A stretch of DNA of 11,069 nt from Candidatus Delongbacteria bacterium (lineage in GTDB: Bacteria; Bacteroidota; Bacteroidia; Bacteroidales; ML635J-15): positions 1 to 11,069 of the forward strand of contig JAQIDD010000240.1 in assembly GCA_027858215.1 (NCBI GenBank). Reading direction: 5' to 3'. This document shows positions 1 to 8,250 of the stretch, one piece after another. The first letter of the stretch is position 1. The number at the start of each line of letters is the position of its first letter. The notes beneath the pieces are model-generated. The model was not told the DNA's origin. It ran no database searches and worked only from the letters and a program-made list of their open reading frames with translations. Made by a program: the position numbers and the translations under genes.

Positions 1-1
1 T

Positions 2-994
2 TGCATTGCCACGGCTGATAAACCAATGGATGACCGGAAAGTGGAATGGTTATTTAAAAATCCTGTTGGTGACGGTGGCGTATGGAATTCGTTTGCCAAC
101 CTCGTGGATAAATATGGGCTGGTTCCACAAAAAGCCATGTCTGAAACTTACCACTCTAACAACACTTCGTGGTTACGCCGGATACTAAACCGGAAATTAC
201 GTGAGCATGCGTTAGCATTACGCCACATGATACAATCAGAAAAGGATGAAGAAAATATCAGGCAACAAAAATTGAGTATGATGCATGATGTTTACCGTAT
301 TCTTGCGCTGAGCCTGGGTGTCCCTCCACAGGAATTTGAATACCGCTTTGTGGACAAAGATGATAACATCGGGAAAACAAAACAATACACTCCACTTAGT
401 TTTTACCAGGAACATTTCCCTAAATACGATCCAGACAATTACGTTATGCTGATGAACGATCCTACCCGTGAATATTATAAGTTATATGAGATTGAGTATG
501 ACCGCAATGTGATGGAAGGACAAAACTGGCAATACATCAATTTACCAAACAAAGCACTCAAAAAGATTGCACTGGCAAGCATAAAAGACAACAAGGCCAT
601 GTATGTCAGTTGCGATGTAGGTAAACAACTCAGCAAAGATGATGGAAGCCTGCTGGTTGATAATTATGATTTTGAATCCCTGTACGGGATGGAATTCGGC
701 ATGAACAAGGCACAACGCATCAAAACCAGAGAAAGTGGTTCATCACATGCCATGTTGCTAATGGCCGTTGATGTGGATGACAATGAAAAACCCACCAAAT
801 GGCAGTTTGAAAACTCATGGGGAGCCGATTACGGACACGATGGTTACCTTACGTTTTCTGATGAATGGTTTGATGAATATCTCTTCAGAATCGTCCCGCA
901 TAAAAAACACATTGACGATGACATACTAAAAATTCTGGATGATGAGCCTGTTATGCTTCCCCCCTGGGACCCGATGTACATGCAGGACATGTAA
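2..994 (+). CDS. pepC: C1B cysteine peptidase, PepC / bleomycin hydrolase family (5'-truncated)
   Basis: This is the C-terminal ~330 residues of a papain-fold aminopeptidase. Family members are usually cytosolic homohexamers that trim N-terminal residues from peptides. The frame is open from base 2, so the ATG at 26 is internal and the real start lies outside the window. Numbering from that ATG, a family block (KNPVGDGGVW, about 11-20) is followed by KYGLVP. The active-site His is His241 in SSHAM, and Asn263 in ENSWG completes the triad. The catalytic Cys, normally near the N terminus, is off the left edge, so activity cannot be judged here. The C-terminal LPPWDPM resembles the conserved tail of bleomycin hydrolases, which lies in the active-site cleft and makes the enzyme an aminopeptidase. 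The stop is TAA at 992-994, 17 nt from the stop of the convergent methyltransferase gene. Any signal peptide would also be off the window, so location is unknown. Confidence 0.93.
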   Translation, partial: CIATADKPMDDRKVEWLFKNPVGDGGVWNSFANLVDKYGLVPQKAMSETYHSNNTSWLRRILNRKLREHALALRHMIQSEKDEENIRQQKLSMMHDVYRILALSLGVPPQEFEYRFVDKDDNIGKTKQYTPLSFYQEHFPKYDPDNYVMLMNDPTREYYKLYEIEYDRNVMEGQNWQYINLPNKALKKIALASIKDNKAMYVSCDVGKQLSKDDGSLLVDNYDFESLYGMEFGMNKAQRIKTRESGSSHAMLLMAVDVDDNEKPTKWQFENSWGADYGHDGYLTFSDEWFDEYLFRIVPHKKHIDDDILKILDDEPVMLPPWDPMYMQDM

Positions 995-1011
995 GGTTGG
1001 TGATGCTCAAA

Positions 1012-1788
1012 TCATTTCTCTTTCCTGCTTTTTGAGGCCACAAAGATGGTTTCTTTTTCCGGAAAGCGGTATATGTCTCTTTGTTCAGGACTAAATGATT
1101 TTAAAAAATGGTTTTCATCCACCTGAAATCCAACTGAGTGCAACCTGTCAGCATAATCCAAACCGTGCCATCGCACATGGTCATACTGGCCAAATATGCG
1201 CTCTCTTTCTTTTGGATCGGTGATACTCAAATCTTCAATGGTTTTTTCGTTGTTGTAATTTATGGGAACCTGCAACATTGCCCAACCACCCGGGTTCAAC
1301 ACCCGCCATATTTCTTTCATGGCTTTAATGTCGCTTGTAACATGCTCCAATACATGATTACAGATAACCACATCAAAGGCATTATCTTCAAACGGCATAT
1401 CCATCACATCCATTTTGACATCAGCAATTGGGCTGTACAAGTCTCCCGTAACATAATCCAGGTTTTTCAATTTTTTGAAACGCGGCAAGAAGGGTTGTTC
1501 CGGGGCCACATGCAGCACCTTCAATTTTTCAGTAAAAAAATTGGTATCCGACTGCAAAAACAACCACATCAGCCGATGCCGCTCAAGAGACAGGCAACGC
1601 GGACATAACCGGTTTGCTTCGCCTTTGTTGCCATAAGGCAGCATGTTGCAGAAATGCTTACCACAGACAGGGCATTCGTATTTATTTCCCATGTAAAATG
1701 GCAATATCAGCCACCTGAATACATATGAAAAACGTATCAGCACCGGCCGTGGCACTTTTCTTACCAGGAATCTCATGAATTTCCGCAT
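1012..1788 (-). CDS. class I SAM-dependent methyltransferase with N-terminal zinc-ribbon-like segment
   Basis: A 258-aa protein predicted to transfer a methyl group from S-adenosylmethionine; the substrate is not evident. Residues 1-36 are basic and hydrophobic. Cysteines 39/42 (CPVC) and 62/65 (CPRC) then form a likely zinc-binding ribbon. The Methyltransf_11-type Rossmann domain follows: strand 1 is VLHVAPEQ (91-98), the acidic/IV region is DVMDMPFEDNAFDVVICNHVLEH (about 127-149, split here only for description), and the post-IV motif is LNPGGWAMLQVP (164-175). Motif I lacks the usual GxGxG and has HVAPE instead, a variant I associate with a Bacteroidota subgroup of this family. The frame can be extended to a TTG at 1872 (286 aa). 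I prefer the ATG at 1788 because the extension adds a non-family sequence and the shorter form leaves room for divergent promoters upstream of the membrane-protein gene at 1984. The neighbours suggest no shared pathway. Confidence 0.88.
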   Translation of the reverse strand: MRKFMRFLVRKVPRPVLIRFSYVFRWLILPFYMGNKYECPVCGKHFCNMLPYGNKGEANRLCPRCLSLERHRLMWLFLQSDTNFFTEKLKVLHVAPEQPFLPRFKKLKNLDYVTGDLYSPIADVKMDVMDMPFEDNAFDVVICNHVLEHVTSDIKAMKEIWRVLNPGGWAMLQVPINYNNEKTIEDLSITDPKERERIFGQYDHVRWHGLDYADRLHSVGFQVDENHFLKSFSPEQRDIYRFPEKETIFVASKSRKEK

Positions 1789-1983
1789 AACACTATTTTT
1801 TGTAAAAATACGAAATTTGCCTGATGATAAAACCACAAAGCAGGCTAAATGTTTTAACCGGCTTTTGAACAAAAGATGTATCGTGGAGGAAAATCACCAT
1901 AAGCATAAAATCCCCGGATGTGTCAACATGGTAATAAAAAAATTGATTATATTTACATTGTCAATAACAAACACATAAAAACC

Positions 1984-2172
1984 ATGATAAAAGAAAGAAA
2001 TCACAATCACACTCAGGTTGCCAGTGCTATGTATGGCCTTGGTTTTATTGGGGCTGCTATTTATTTTATTGCCAATGCCACCGGTTTTTGGATTGGCGTG
2101 CTTGGCTTTCTGAAAGCCATCGTTTGGCCTGCATTTTTTGTGTATGAAGCCTTTAAATTTTTGGGTGTGTAA
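1984..2172 (+). CDS. conserved small membrane protein, two helices
   Basis: A 62-aa protein with a short charged, His-rich N terminus (MIKERNHNH) and two hydrophobic segments at about 13-31 and 34-56, joined by a short turn around NATGF. It is predicted to be a small inner-membrane hairpin. The sequence style (ASAMYGLGFIGA, then GVLGFLKAIVWPA) resembles a small uncharacterized protein widespread in Bacteroidota; this is recognition from memory, with no known function. The frame is open from an ATG at 1918, but the extra 22 residues look like translated upstream DNA and would cover the AT-rich promoter region, so the start at 1984 is chosen. A weak -7-like octamer, TATATTTA, lies at 1948-1955. 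The Smr gene follows 84 nt downstream on the same strand, so co-transcription is possible. Confidence 0.75.
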   Translation: MIKERNHNHTQVASAMYGLGFIGAAIYFIANATGFWIGVLGFLKAIVWPAFFVYEAFKFLGV

Positions 2173-2193
2173 GCCTTGTTCCTGACAGGATAA

Positions 2194-2204
2194 TGATAAT
2201 ATCA
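2194..2204. repeat. short perfect palindrome between the membrane-protein and Smr genes
   Basis: TGATAATATCA is a 5-bp perfect inverted repeat around a central A, 22 nt after the stop of the small membrane protein and 53 nt before the Smr start. It could be an operator half-site pair or chance in AT-rich DNA. Confidence 0.25.
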
Positions 2205-2256
2205 GAGGGTGAATATTTTTTATTTTACCCGGATTAATATGTATTTCTAAGCAATA

Positions 2257-2517
2257 ATGGCAAAACTCAAACTTGATTTACACGATATTTATAACAAAGG
2301 TGATAAGATTGAACAGGCGTTGAATAATATCATTGAAGAAGCCGTTGAAAAAAACATTAAAACTGTTGAGATCATTACCGGAAAAGGCAGCGGCCAACTA
2401 AAAAAACGTGTATTGAAGTTCCTGGACCAACCCCATATCAAATCGCAATATCACCGGCTGAACAAAGACAGCAAAAATCACGGCAGGTTGTTTGTTTATT
2501 TTAAGAAAGCAAAGTAG
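2257..2517 (+). CDS. stand-alone Smr-domain protein
   Basis: An 86-aa protein consisting almost entirely of one Smr (small MutS-related) domain, as found at the C terminus of MutS2. Smr domains bind or nick nucleic acids; in bacteria they act on branched DNA or on RNA of stalled ribosomes. Visible motifs are LDLHD at 6-10 (family LDLHG) and TGKGSGQLK at 41-49 (family HGxGxGxLr), then a helix and the C-terminal strand RLFVYF. The His that usually opens the second motif is Thr41 here, a substitution that might weaken catalysis while keeping the fold. There is no MutS ATPase part and no linker, unlike full MutS2. No Shine-Dalgarno is visible, as is usual in this phylum. The gene converges on the T9SS cargo gene, with a possible hairpin terminator between them. 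Confidence 0.88.
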   Translation: MAKLKLDLHDIYNKGDKIEQALNNIIEEAVEKNIKTVEIITGKGSGQLKKRVLKFLDQPHIKSQYHRLNKDSKNHGRLFVYFKKAK

Positions 2518-2525
2518 AAACTAAA

Positions 2526-2554
2526 ATACCCGATACTGTTTAAATACCGGGTAT
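2526..2554. terminator. putative hairpin between convergent genes
   Basis: ATACCCG at 2526-2532 pairs perfectly with CGGGTAT at 2548-2554, leaving a 15-nt loop. It starts 8 nt after the Smr stop and lies 50 nt beyond the stop of the convergent T9SS gene, so it could end transcription from either side. No strong T-tract follows on either strand, so this is only a candidate. Confidence 0.4.
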
Positions 2555-2603
2555 GGGTGATTTATTTAGATTCTATGCGGAGTTTGGTTTTTTCAATACC
2601 AGG

Positions 2604-4382
2604 TTAATATATCAATAGTTTCTTCATCACACGCTTGCCATCATTTGAAATTTCAATGAAATACACACCAGAACTGAGTTCCGAAGTGCTGAACGAAAAT
2701 TGCTTTTCTCGGGAAATCGGATACTTTTCAAGTTTCACACCAACACTATTGATGACTGACACATATTCAACCGGGAAATTTGATTGGATATGAACAACAT
2801 CGCCCGCAGGATTCGGAAATATCTTTACAGATTCGCAACGGGTTGGTCTTTCCATACCACCACTGATTGTATCTGCTGCAAGGTAATTGGAAGGAATCCT
2901 GTTTTCATCGAACCAGGTAATGAGGCTGTCAAGCGCATGACGATAATCAGGGATTGCATCAATTTGTTTTGTATTGTCAATTAATTCCGTAGGGATGTAT
3001 GCATAAATAAGGTCCACTTCTTTTGTTTCTCCTGGCTCAAACGTAAAAGGCCCTGAAACAAAAAGCCCACGGCGGTCGTATGGGTAATTACCTTCAGTGA
3101 CTTCTGACCAGGGTGGGACGCTAACACCACCAGTGCCAATAAAGTCAGGGTCGGTTTCTCCAGGAAATGCATATCTGGCAGGGATATCTGTGGTAATTGA
3201 ATCAGAATAATGTCCCGTACCACCGTAATATAAACTTGAACTGTCTTTCCATGTACCATTCAAATAGCAGTAATAATCTTCAGCATATTGAGGGTCAGTT
3301 GTTGCCGGATGTGATACAGAATCTCCAGTATTATTAAAATAGAAAAAACCTGTCATACCAGTCTCTATCGAAATACCACCAACAGAATCAATTACAGGTG
3401 TACCCAGCATAGTAACCGTCTGTACTGGAAGAGAGTCTCCAAATCCACTGCTTGATCCTTCATCTTCATCAAAATCATCACCGTTATAAAAAAACATGCT
3501 GTTGAGTTCAACATCACACCCAATGTGGTCATCATAAGGGTTTCCTATGTCTCCGTCCATAAAATTTCCAATATATACATCGTGATAGGTAGTATCTGAG
3601 CGATTGATGATTTTGATGTTTTGATACGTCTGATAATTAATCAGGTCAAACCATATATTAGGGGGGTTATCATACCTGTAAGCATAAAACATGTTTTGAA
3701 TTTCTATGCCGAGCGGCGTACCTCCGGTCTCTGAATTTTCAACGTCTTTGTAATCGTTGAATACCTGCCATGTCATTTGATCTCCATGCATTTCCGGAAA
3801 ATCACCCTGGCCGGGTTCATATATTCCGTTTTGATTCTCATCCACAAAGGAGGCCAAATTTTCACTGTATCCAACCGTGCCATGTGCAGGCCATGTCATG
3901 ATATTTTCTTCAATGTTGTTTGCTGTATCTCCATTAATCACATAGTTTAATAAATCCGCCCTGTCAATTTTCCATACATGGTTGTAATCCTCCATAGCAC
4001 TTGTATCAGTAGTTCCTGCATTGCCACTTGAAACCATTAAAGGCCCGGGGAAATAATCATGTCCCAACTGGTTGTACCTTTCTCCCGATACATGCAAATT
4101 ACCACCGGGGTCTTTACCTCCAATCCAAATTGAACTGGTAAATATGGTTGCTGCATCTCTCGGGGTTATGAAATATCGTGGAGCCCCCATCCCATCCCAA
4201 AAAAACGTACCGCGTGATGGTATTAAAGCATTGATATAATTCACATCCAGGTTAACAGCTTCAGTTTCCATCCGAAATAATAATGAGTCAAATTTTTCAG
4301 TTGCATTTTCTAATTTTTGGGCATTTATTGCAACAGAAATAAAGAAAAAAACGCAAATGAGTATTCCTGATTTTGTTTTCAT
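2604..4382 (-). CDS. secreted protein with T9SS type A C-terminal sorting domain
   Basis: A 592-aa protein predicted to cross the inner membrane by Sec and the outer membrane by T9SS, then attach to the surface or be released. Residues 1-21 form a signal peptide (hydrophobic LICVFFFISVAI, likely cut after AINA). The body matches a large Bacteroidota family of unknown function that I recognise by block order: FFWDG (60-64), SSIWIGGKDPGGNLHVSGERY (83-103, quoted in outline), GHDYFPGPL (107-115), a calcium-loop-like DENQNGIYEPGQGDFP (181-196), GDQMTWQVFND (200-210), PLGIEI (223-228), DGDIGNPYDDHIGCD (276-290) and an acidic YNGDDFDEDEG (299-309). The sorting domain spans about 518-592: it starts KIFPNPAGD and ends VMKKLLIY, with the typical SSGVYFIEIS strand. 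The start is the ATG at 4382, which gives a perfect signal peptide. The gene seems to be monocistronic. No enzymatic motif is visible. Confidence 0.9.
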   Translation of the reverse strand: MKTKSGILICVFFFISVAINAQKLENATEKFDSLLFRMETEAVNLDVNYINALIPSRGTFFWDGMGAPRYFITPRDAATIFTSSIWIGGKDPGGNLHVSGERYNQLGHDYFPGPLMVSSGNAGTTDTSAMEDYNHVWKIDRADLLNYVINGDTANNIEENIMTWPAHGTVGYSENLASFVDENQNGIYEPGQGDFPEMHGDQMTWQVFNDYKDVENSETGGTPLGIEIQNMFYAYRYDNPPNIWFDLINYQTYQNIKIINRSDTTYHDVYIGNFMDGDIGNPYDDHIGCDVELNSMFFYNGDDFDEDEGSSSGFGDSLPVQTVTMLGTPVIDSVGGISIETGMTGFFYFNNTGDSVSHPATTDPQYAEDYYCYLNGTWKDSSSLYYGGTGHYSDSITTDIPARYAFPGETDPDFIGTGGVSVPPWSEVTEGNYPYDRRGLFVSGPFTFEPGETKEVDLIYAYIPTELIDNTKQIDAIPDYRHALDSLITWFDENRIPSNYLAADTISGGMERPTRCESVKIFPNPAGDVVHIQSNFPVEYVSVINSVGVKLEKYPISREKQFSFSTSELSSGVYFIEISNDGKRVMKKLLIY

Positions 4383-4585
4383 GACAGCTTAGTTTTTTTT
4401 GGTTCACTTTAATAACGTATGGGGATTATGTCAATAAATGGACCAGGTTAATTTAATATCTTTATTATTTATTTTGCACTAAGGTACATTTTTTTATTCA
4501 ATTGAAAGAAAAAATCAAAAAATATCTTCAACTTAACCGTCATCTTAGGCTTGACACGACACTATAGATGAATGGCCGTGCATTT

Positions 4586-7500
4586 CTACTGTACCTCATG
4601 CACATCCCCGGCAAACACATACCAGATATATCCGTTGACATGCTTATACCCCATTTTTGTAAGTTCCTGCATGTATTCCAGTACTTGTTCAGCGTATTGT
4701 TTATTGTGACGTTTACCAAATTTATAATCTATCACCACAGCGGCATGTTCCTCAATCAAAACCCTGTCGGGCTTGATAAAACGGCCTTCGGGCATGAGCA
4801 TTTCCTGTTCGTTAATTACGTTTATACCAGGACGGAACCATGACTTCACCGGCTCTTGCTGCATGGCCTCATACAATAATTGTTCAAGATTTGCAGCATC
4901 TTCATGGGTGATGCGGCCTGAGCGAATCATTTGTTCCCTGGCATCACCCAGATCATCAATGGTGCGCACTTTTTCAAGCAAGGCATGACATACAGATCCC
5001 TGTGTGGTTTTATTACGGATTGTCTCATCCTGTTCCAGATTGAGAAATGCTCCCGGATGGTGATAACGCATGTTATGTTCCGGCATGTTTAAAGGGTATT
5101 CATCCAGCAAAATAAATGCGTCCTTATGCTTTGTGGTACCAGGTTTACAAGGAGGAATGTCTCCAAGTTCAAAACATGATTTCTCTTTGTTATAACATGC
5201 ATTCCAATCTTTCAATTGCTCTGGATCTTCACTGTTTCCAGCATACTCCATTGCTGCCAGCAAAAATTTATTCATGTGTGCCGCCTGTCCGGTTTTTTGT
5301 GGAGCCCAGATATACAGCCCCTCCTCTGCCCTGGTGATGGCCACATAAAATTTGTTGAGCATGTCAACATACTGGTTGTATTTTTCTGTCTTATAATCTT
5401 CAGAAAAATGGCTTTTTTCAAGCTTGGAATCAGCATTTACTATCATCAACGGCAACTTGTCAAATGGACTTGTTGTTGGGGCTACCCATATTCGGTTTCC
5501 TTTACCCGGCTTGCTTATATCCCAATCCGTAAAAGGCATGAAGACAAAACGGAATTCCAGTCCTTTCGCTTTATGTATCGTGCTGATCACAATGGATCCG
5601 GCAGCATCCGGCATTTCAAGCCTGGCGTCTTTTTTATCAAACCAATTCAGAAAACCGGATATTTCTACCGGATTGTGTTGGGAAAACTGCAGCACATGGT
5701 CCTGGAAAGCATTCAGATAAGCAAATGCTTCTGAATGATGATGTAATCCAAACCACTGAATGATATTTTCAGTAAGATCATACAGGGGCCAACCCGCCAC
5801 ATTGTTTTTAACCGCCTGAATGAAAGCGTGGGGCAAATCCTGTTGCATTTCACTGATCAGGTCAGATTTGGCATCTCCTTCAGATACCGGAGCGTAATTT
5901 TTGTTGTTACGTATTTCAGACTGGTAGGTATAAACCAATTGTGCCAGCGCAATATGATTATCAGGCTGATCAATCCAGGTAAGGCCTGAAAGTATAATCT
6001 GTATGAGGGAATTTTCTTTCAGATAAAGGCTGGCAGGAGAAACCACCGGAAAATCATATTTACTTTGCCTGTTTTCTTCCATCAGGCGTTGTGCAATGCG
6101 TCCCCCCTCGGCATTTTTGTTTACCAACACTGCCATATCTCCGGGTGAATAACCTTTGTCCATCAGAATTTTCATTTCCCTGATCATGCTATCCATGGCC
6201 TTTTCACCAAAATCATCATTGTTGTCGTCCTGATGCAAAAAATCCACTTTCACATACCCATGCGGATACCCGGTTTTTTGCGGTTTTTGGATGTAAGCAT
6301 CATACAAATCTGACAAATCAAATCCAGGCTTATTATCCTGATTTAACTGATTGTCTATATCTTGCTGAATAACAGGCAACAACGCCGACATTAAATGGTT
6401 ATTAAAACGGACTACATCACGCCTGCTGCGAAAATTCCAATCCAGGCTTTTTGCAACGGATTGTGGAAAATGCCGCTCCACCTCCTTGCTCAGGAGAGTC
6501 CAGTCTCCATTTCGCCACCGATAGACCGACTGTTTTACATCGCCTACAATAAAATTGCTGCCACCGCTACCCAGGCTTTCTTCGATCAGGGGCTTTATAA
6601 TATCCCACTGCATTCGCGATGTATCCTGAAACTCATCAAGGAAATAATGCTTATACCGTGTCCCCATCTTTTCATATACCCACAGGGCATTGTCAAAACT
6701 GACAATATCGTATAACAATTGAGACATCTGGAAAATGAAATAAACCTGACGTTCGCTGCACAATGTGCGGAGTTCATGGTTAATATCCAGCAATACCCCA
6801 AAAGTATTGATGTTTGCATATATCACTTTTGCGGTGAAATATTCTTTTTCATTGTCTTTCAGGTAGGTTATGGCTTTTACCAGCAAGGGATGAATTTTAT
6901 TTCTGACAAATTGCACCAGCTTTTCATCGGATTGCCTGTCTTTTTTCAAACACAACATCGGGTCATCCACAGCATTCTCTGCTTTGCCGGTAATATCCCT
7001 GAATTTTTTGGTTGTTAACGTAAACAAAAACCCGACAGGCCCGCCCATCTTTCCGGAAAAGTCATCTATGCTGTAGCCATTGTCCCGAACACATTGTTTC
7101 GCTTGCTCACCAATACTGAGCACGGTTGCTTCATGTTTTCTCAGGATTCCCAGCACTTCATTGCGGTAATTTTCCAGCTTTGTTCTGTCCTGAATGAACT
7201 GCTCAAGTGTGTTTTCCCGTGATAAAAATCCTTCTGACGTGATGGTTTGGGATTCTGCCTCCAGATTTCCCCTGATGTTCCAACTTTTCTCATCCAGAAT
7301 ATTCAACCTGGCATAATTCATTAGCCATTTACCCAGCTTTGTATCCACATCAAATCCTGAAAGCAACCTGTCAATTGCCTCTTTACGGAGTACTTCATCA
7401 TCAAGGCTTATTTCACTGCCGGGACGAATGTTCACTTCATACAGGAAAGAAGAAAGGATTTTATTAAAAAACCTGTCAATGGTACTCACAGAAAAACGGG

Positions 7501-7798
7501 AATAATCATGCAGGATTTTTTTCAATGCATGCTGCGCATTGTTTTTGATTTTCTGATCTGAGAATCCTGTTTTGTCTTTGATGGTTTTAAAATAGCCTTT
7601 CTCATTATTACCTTGCGAAATTAATCCCAGCACATTGATAACACGTGTTTTTAGTTCACCTGCTGCTTTGTTGGTAAATGTGGCGGCAAGTATATTTTTG
7701 TATTCATCGGGATGTTTCAGCAATACAGCGATAATTTCTGTGGCCATGGTATAGGTTTTCCCGGAGCCTGCTGATGCTTTGTAAACAGTTAAACCCAT
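4586..7798 (-). CDS. UvrD/Rep-family helicase with C-terminal PD-(D/E)XK nuclease (AddA/RecB-like)
   Basis: A 1070-aa SF1A DNA helicase-nuclease of the kind that resects double-strand breaks for recombination. Helicase motifs appear in order: Walker A ASAGSGKT (8-15), Ia ATFTNKAAGELK (39-50), STIDRFF (105-111), Walker B LDEFQDTS (387-394), III FIVGDVKQSVYRWR (416-429), IV LDWNFRS (452-458), V ISTIHKAKGLEF (738-749) and VI YVAITRAEEGL (818-828). The C-terminal RecB-type nuclease is complete: His938 in GSVCHALLE, Asp1011 in PDRV, and Asp1024-Tyr-Lys1026 in VIDYKFGK, followed by QVLEY (1038-1042). Both activities should be intact. No AddB/RecC-like partner is adjacent; in many Bacteroidota one is nearby. 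Instead, the start ATG overlaps the stop of an upstream lipoprotein gene by one base (TAATG), implying translational coupling. The symbol addA/recB is withheld because the subfamily is unclear. Confidence 0.94.
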   Translation of the reverse strand: MGLTVYKASAGSGKTYTMATEIIAVLLKHPDEYKNILAATFTNKAAGELKTRVINVLGLISQGNNEKGYFKTIKDKTGFSDQKIKNNAQHALKKILHDYSRFSVSTIDRFFNKILSSFLYEVNIRPGSEISLDDEVLRKEAIDRLLSGFDVDTKLGKWLMNYARLNILDEKSWNIRGNLEAESQTITSEGFLSRENTLEQFIQDRTKLENYRNEVLGILRKHEATVLSIGEQAKQCVRDNGYSIDDFSGKMGGPVGFLFTLTTKKFRDITGKAENAVDDPMLCLKKDRQSDEKLVQFVRNKIHPLLVKAITYLKDNEKEYFTAKVIYANINTFGVLLDINHELRTLCSERQVYFIFQMSQLLYDIVSFDNALWVYEKMGTRYKHYFLDEFQDTSRMQWDIIKPLIEESLGSGGSNFIVGDVKQSVYRWRNGDWTLLSKEVERHFPQSVAKSLDWNFRSRRDVVRFNNHLMSALLPVIQQDIDNQLNQDNKPGFDLSDLYDAYIQKPQKTGYPHGYVKVDFLHQDDNNDDFGEKAMDSMIREMKILMDKGYSPGDMAVLVNKNAEGGRIAQRLMEENRQSKYDFPVVSPASLYLKENSLIQIILSGLTWIDQPDNHIALAQLVYTYQSEIRNNKNYAPVSEGDAKSDLISEMQQDLPHAFIQAVKNNVAGWPLYDLTENIIQWFGLHHHSEAFAYLNAFQDHVLQFSQHNPVEISGFLNWFDKKDARLEMPDAAGSIVISTIHKAKGLEFRFVFMPFTDWDISKPGKGNRIWVAPTTSPFDKLPLMIVNADSKLEKSHFSEDYKTEKYNQYVDMLNKFYVAITRAEEGLYIWAPQKTGQAAHMNKFLLAAMEYAGNSEDPEQLKDWNACYNKEKSCFELGDIPPCKPGTTKHKDAFILLDEYPLNMPEHNMRYHHPGAFLNLEQDETIRNKTTQGSVCHALLEKVRTIDDLGDAREQMIRSGRITHEDAANLEQLLYEAMQQEPVKSWFRPGINVINEQEMLMPEGRFIKPDRVLIEEHAAVVIDYKFGKRHNKQYAEQVLEYMQELTKMGYKHVNGYIWYVFAGDVHEVQ

Positions 7799-8121
7799 TA
7801 ATATTGAATTTCATAGCTTGTTGTTTCGCAATCGGTGATGGTAACCTGATCTTCAACTTCATCCGGTTCTGTGCCGGTAGTAAAACAACGTATATTATGC
7901 GTTCCTGAGGCCACTTCGTATTCTTTATCCTGCCCGCTTTCCAGGGTAAATATTTTGCTGCCATCCAACCTGACTTCACTCTGGCGGGAATCATTGTTTA
8001 TTACTTTCAGTGTCCCGGTATGATCCAATTCGCAATCGGGTGTGGTTGTACAAGCACTGCCACCAACTAACAGGGCAAGCATGAAAAAGCCCAAAACTAT
8101 TTTTGTTATTTTATATGTCAT
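7798..8121 (-). CDS. small lipoprotein with PEGA-like beta domain
   Basis: A 107-aa protein with an N-terminal lipoprotein signal: basic MTYKITK, hydrophobic IVLGFFMLALLVGG, then a lipobox-like GSAC with the lipidated Cys at residue 24. The -3 residue is Gly rather than Leu, so the lipobox is imperfect but plausible. The mature ~80 residues resemble a single PEGA-type beta-sandwich: GTLKVINND, VRLDG, LESGQDKEYEVASGTHNIRC. This fold is common in surface proteins and has no enzymatic role. Cys30, Cys79 and Cys97 could form a disulfide. The stop TAA (7800-7798) shares its last A with the ATG of the helicase-nuclease gene, so the two are almost certainly co-transcribed and probably translationally coupled. 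A functional link between an envelope lipoprotein and a cytoplasmic repair enzyme is not obvious. A TAAATTTG promoter element lies 20 nt upstream. Confidence 0.8.
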   Translation of the reverse strand: MTYKITKIVLGFFMLALLVGGSACTTTPDCELDHTGTLKVINNDSRQSEVRLDGSKIFTLESGQDKEYEVASGTHNIRCFTTGTEPDEVEDQVTITDCETTSYEIQY

Positions 8122-8140
8122 GACATGAAAAGATTTTATT

Positions 8141-8148
8141 CAAATTTA
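8141..8148 (-). promoter_or_regulatory. Bacteroidota -7 element upstream of the lipoprotein-helicase unit
   Basis: On the minus strand 8148-8141 reads TAAATTTG, an exact match to the TAnnTTTG consensus of the Bacteroidota primary sigma factor. Transcription would start near 8135, giving a leader of about 14 nt before the ATG at 8121. The -33 TTG is poor (a GTG about 17 nt further upstream), so confidence is moderate. Confidence 0.5.
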
Positions 8149-8250
8149 CAATTTTTTTCATAAGTCACATCAGGATGATAAAAAAAAGCACGTCACAACT
8201 CACAAATTTTTCTCTTCCAACACATGAGAACTGTCTAAAAAGTCATTTTA

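Noticed and set aside
1138..1608. 156-aa plus-strand open frame
   Set aside because: It lies antisense inside the methyltransferase gene, whose motifs are clear, and its own translation shows no recognisable domain.
1789..1872. N-terminal extension of the methyltransferase to a TTG
   Set aside because: The extra 28 residues look like translated intergenic DNA; the ATG at 1788 fits the family start better, though TTG cannot be excluded.
2207..2230. GGGTGAA...TTTTACCC hairpin as a terminator of the small membrane protein gene
   Set aside because: The stem is only about 7 bp with a G-T pair, and the T-run lies in the loop instead of after the stem.
5216..5734. 172-aa plus-strand open frame
   Set aside because: Antisense to the helicase-nuclease between its helicase and nuclease parts; no domain or signal is visible and the sense protein is intact.
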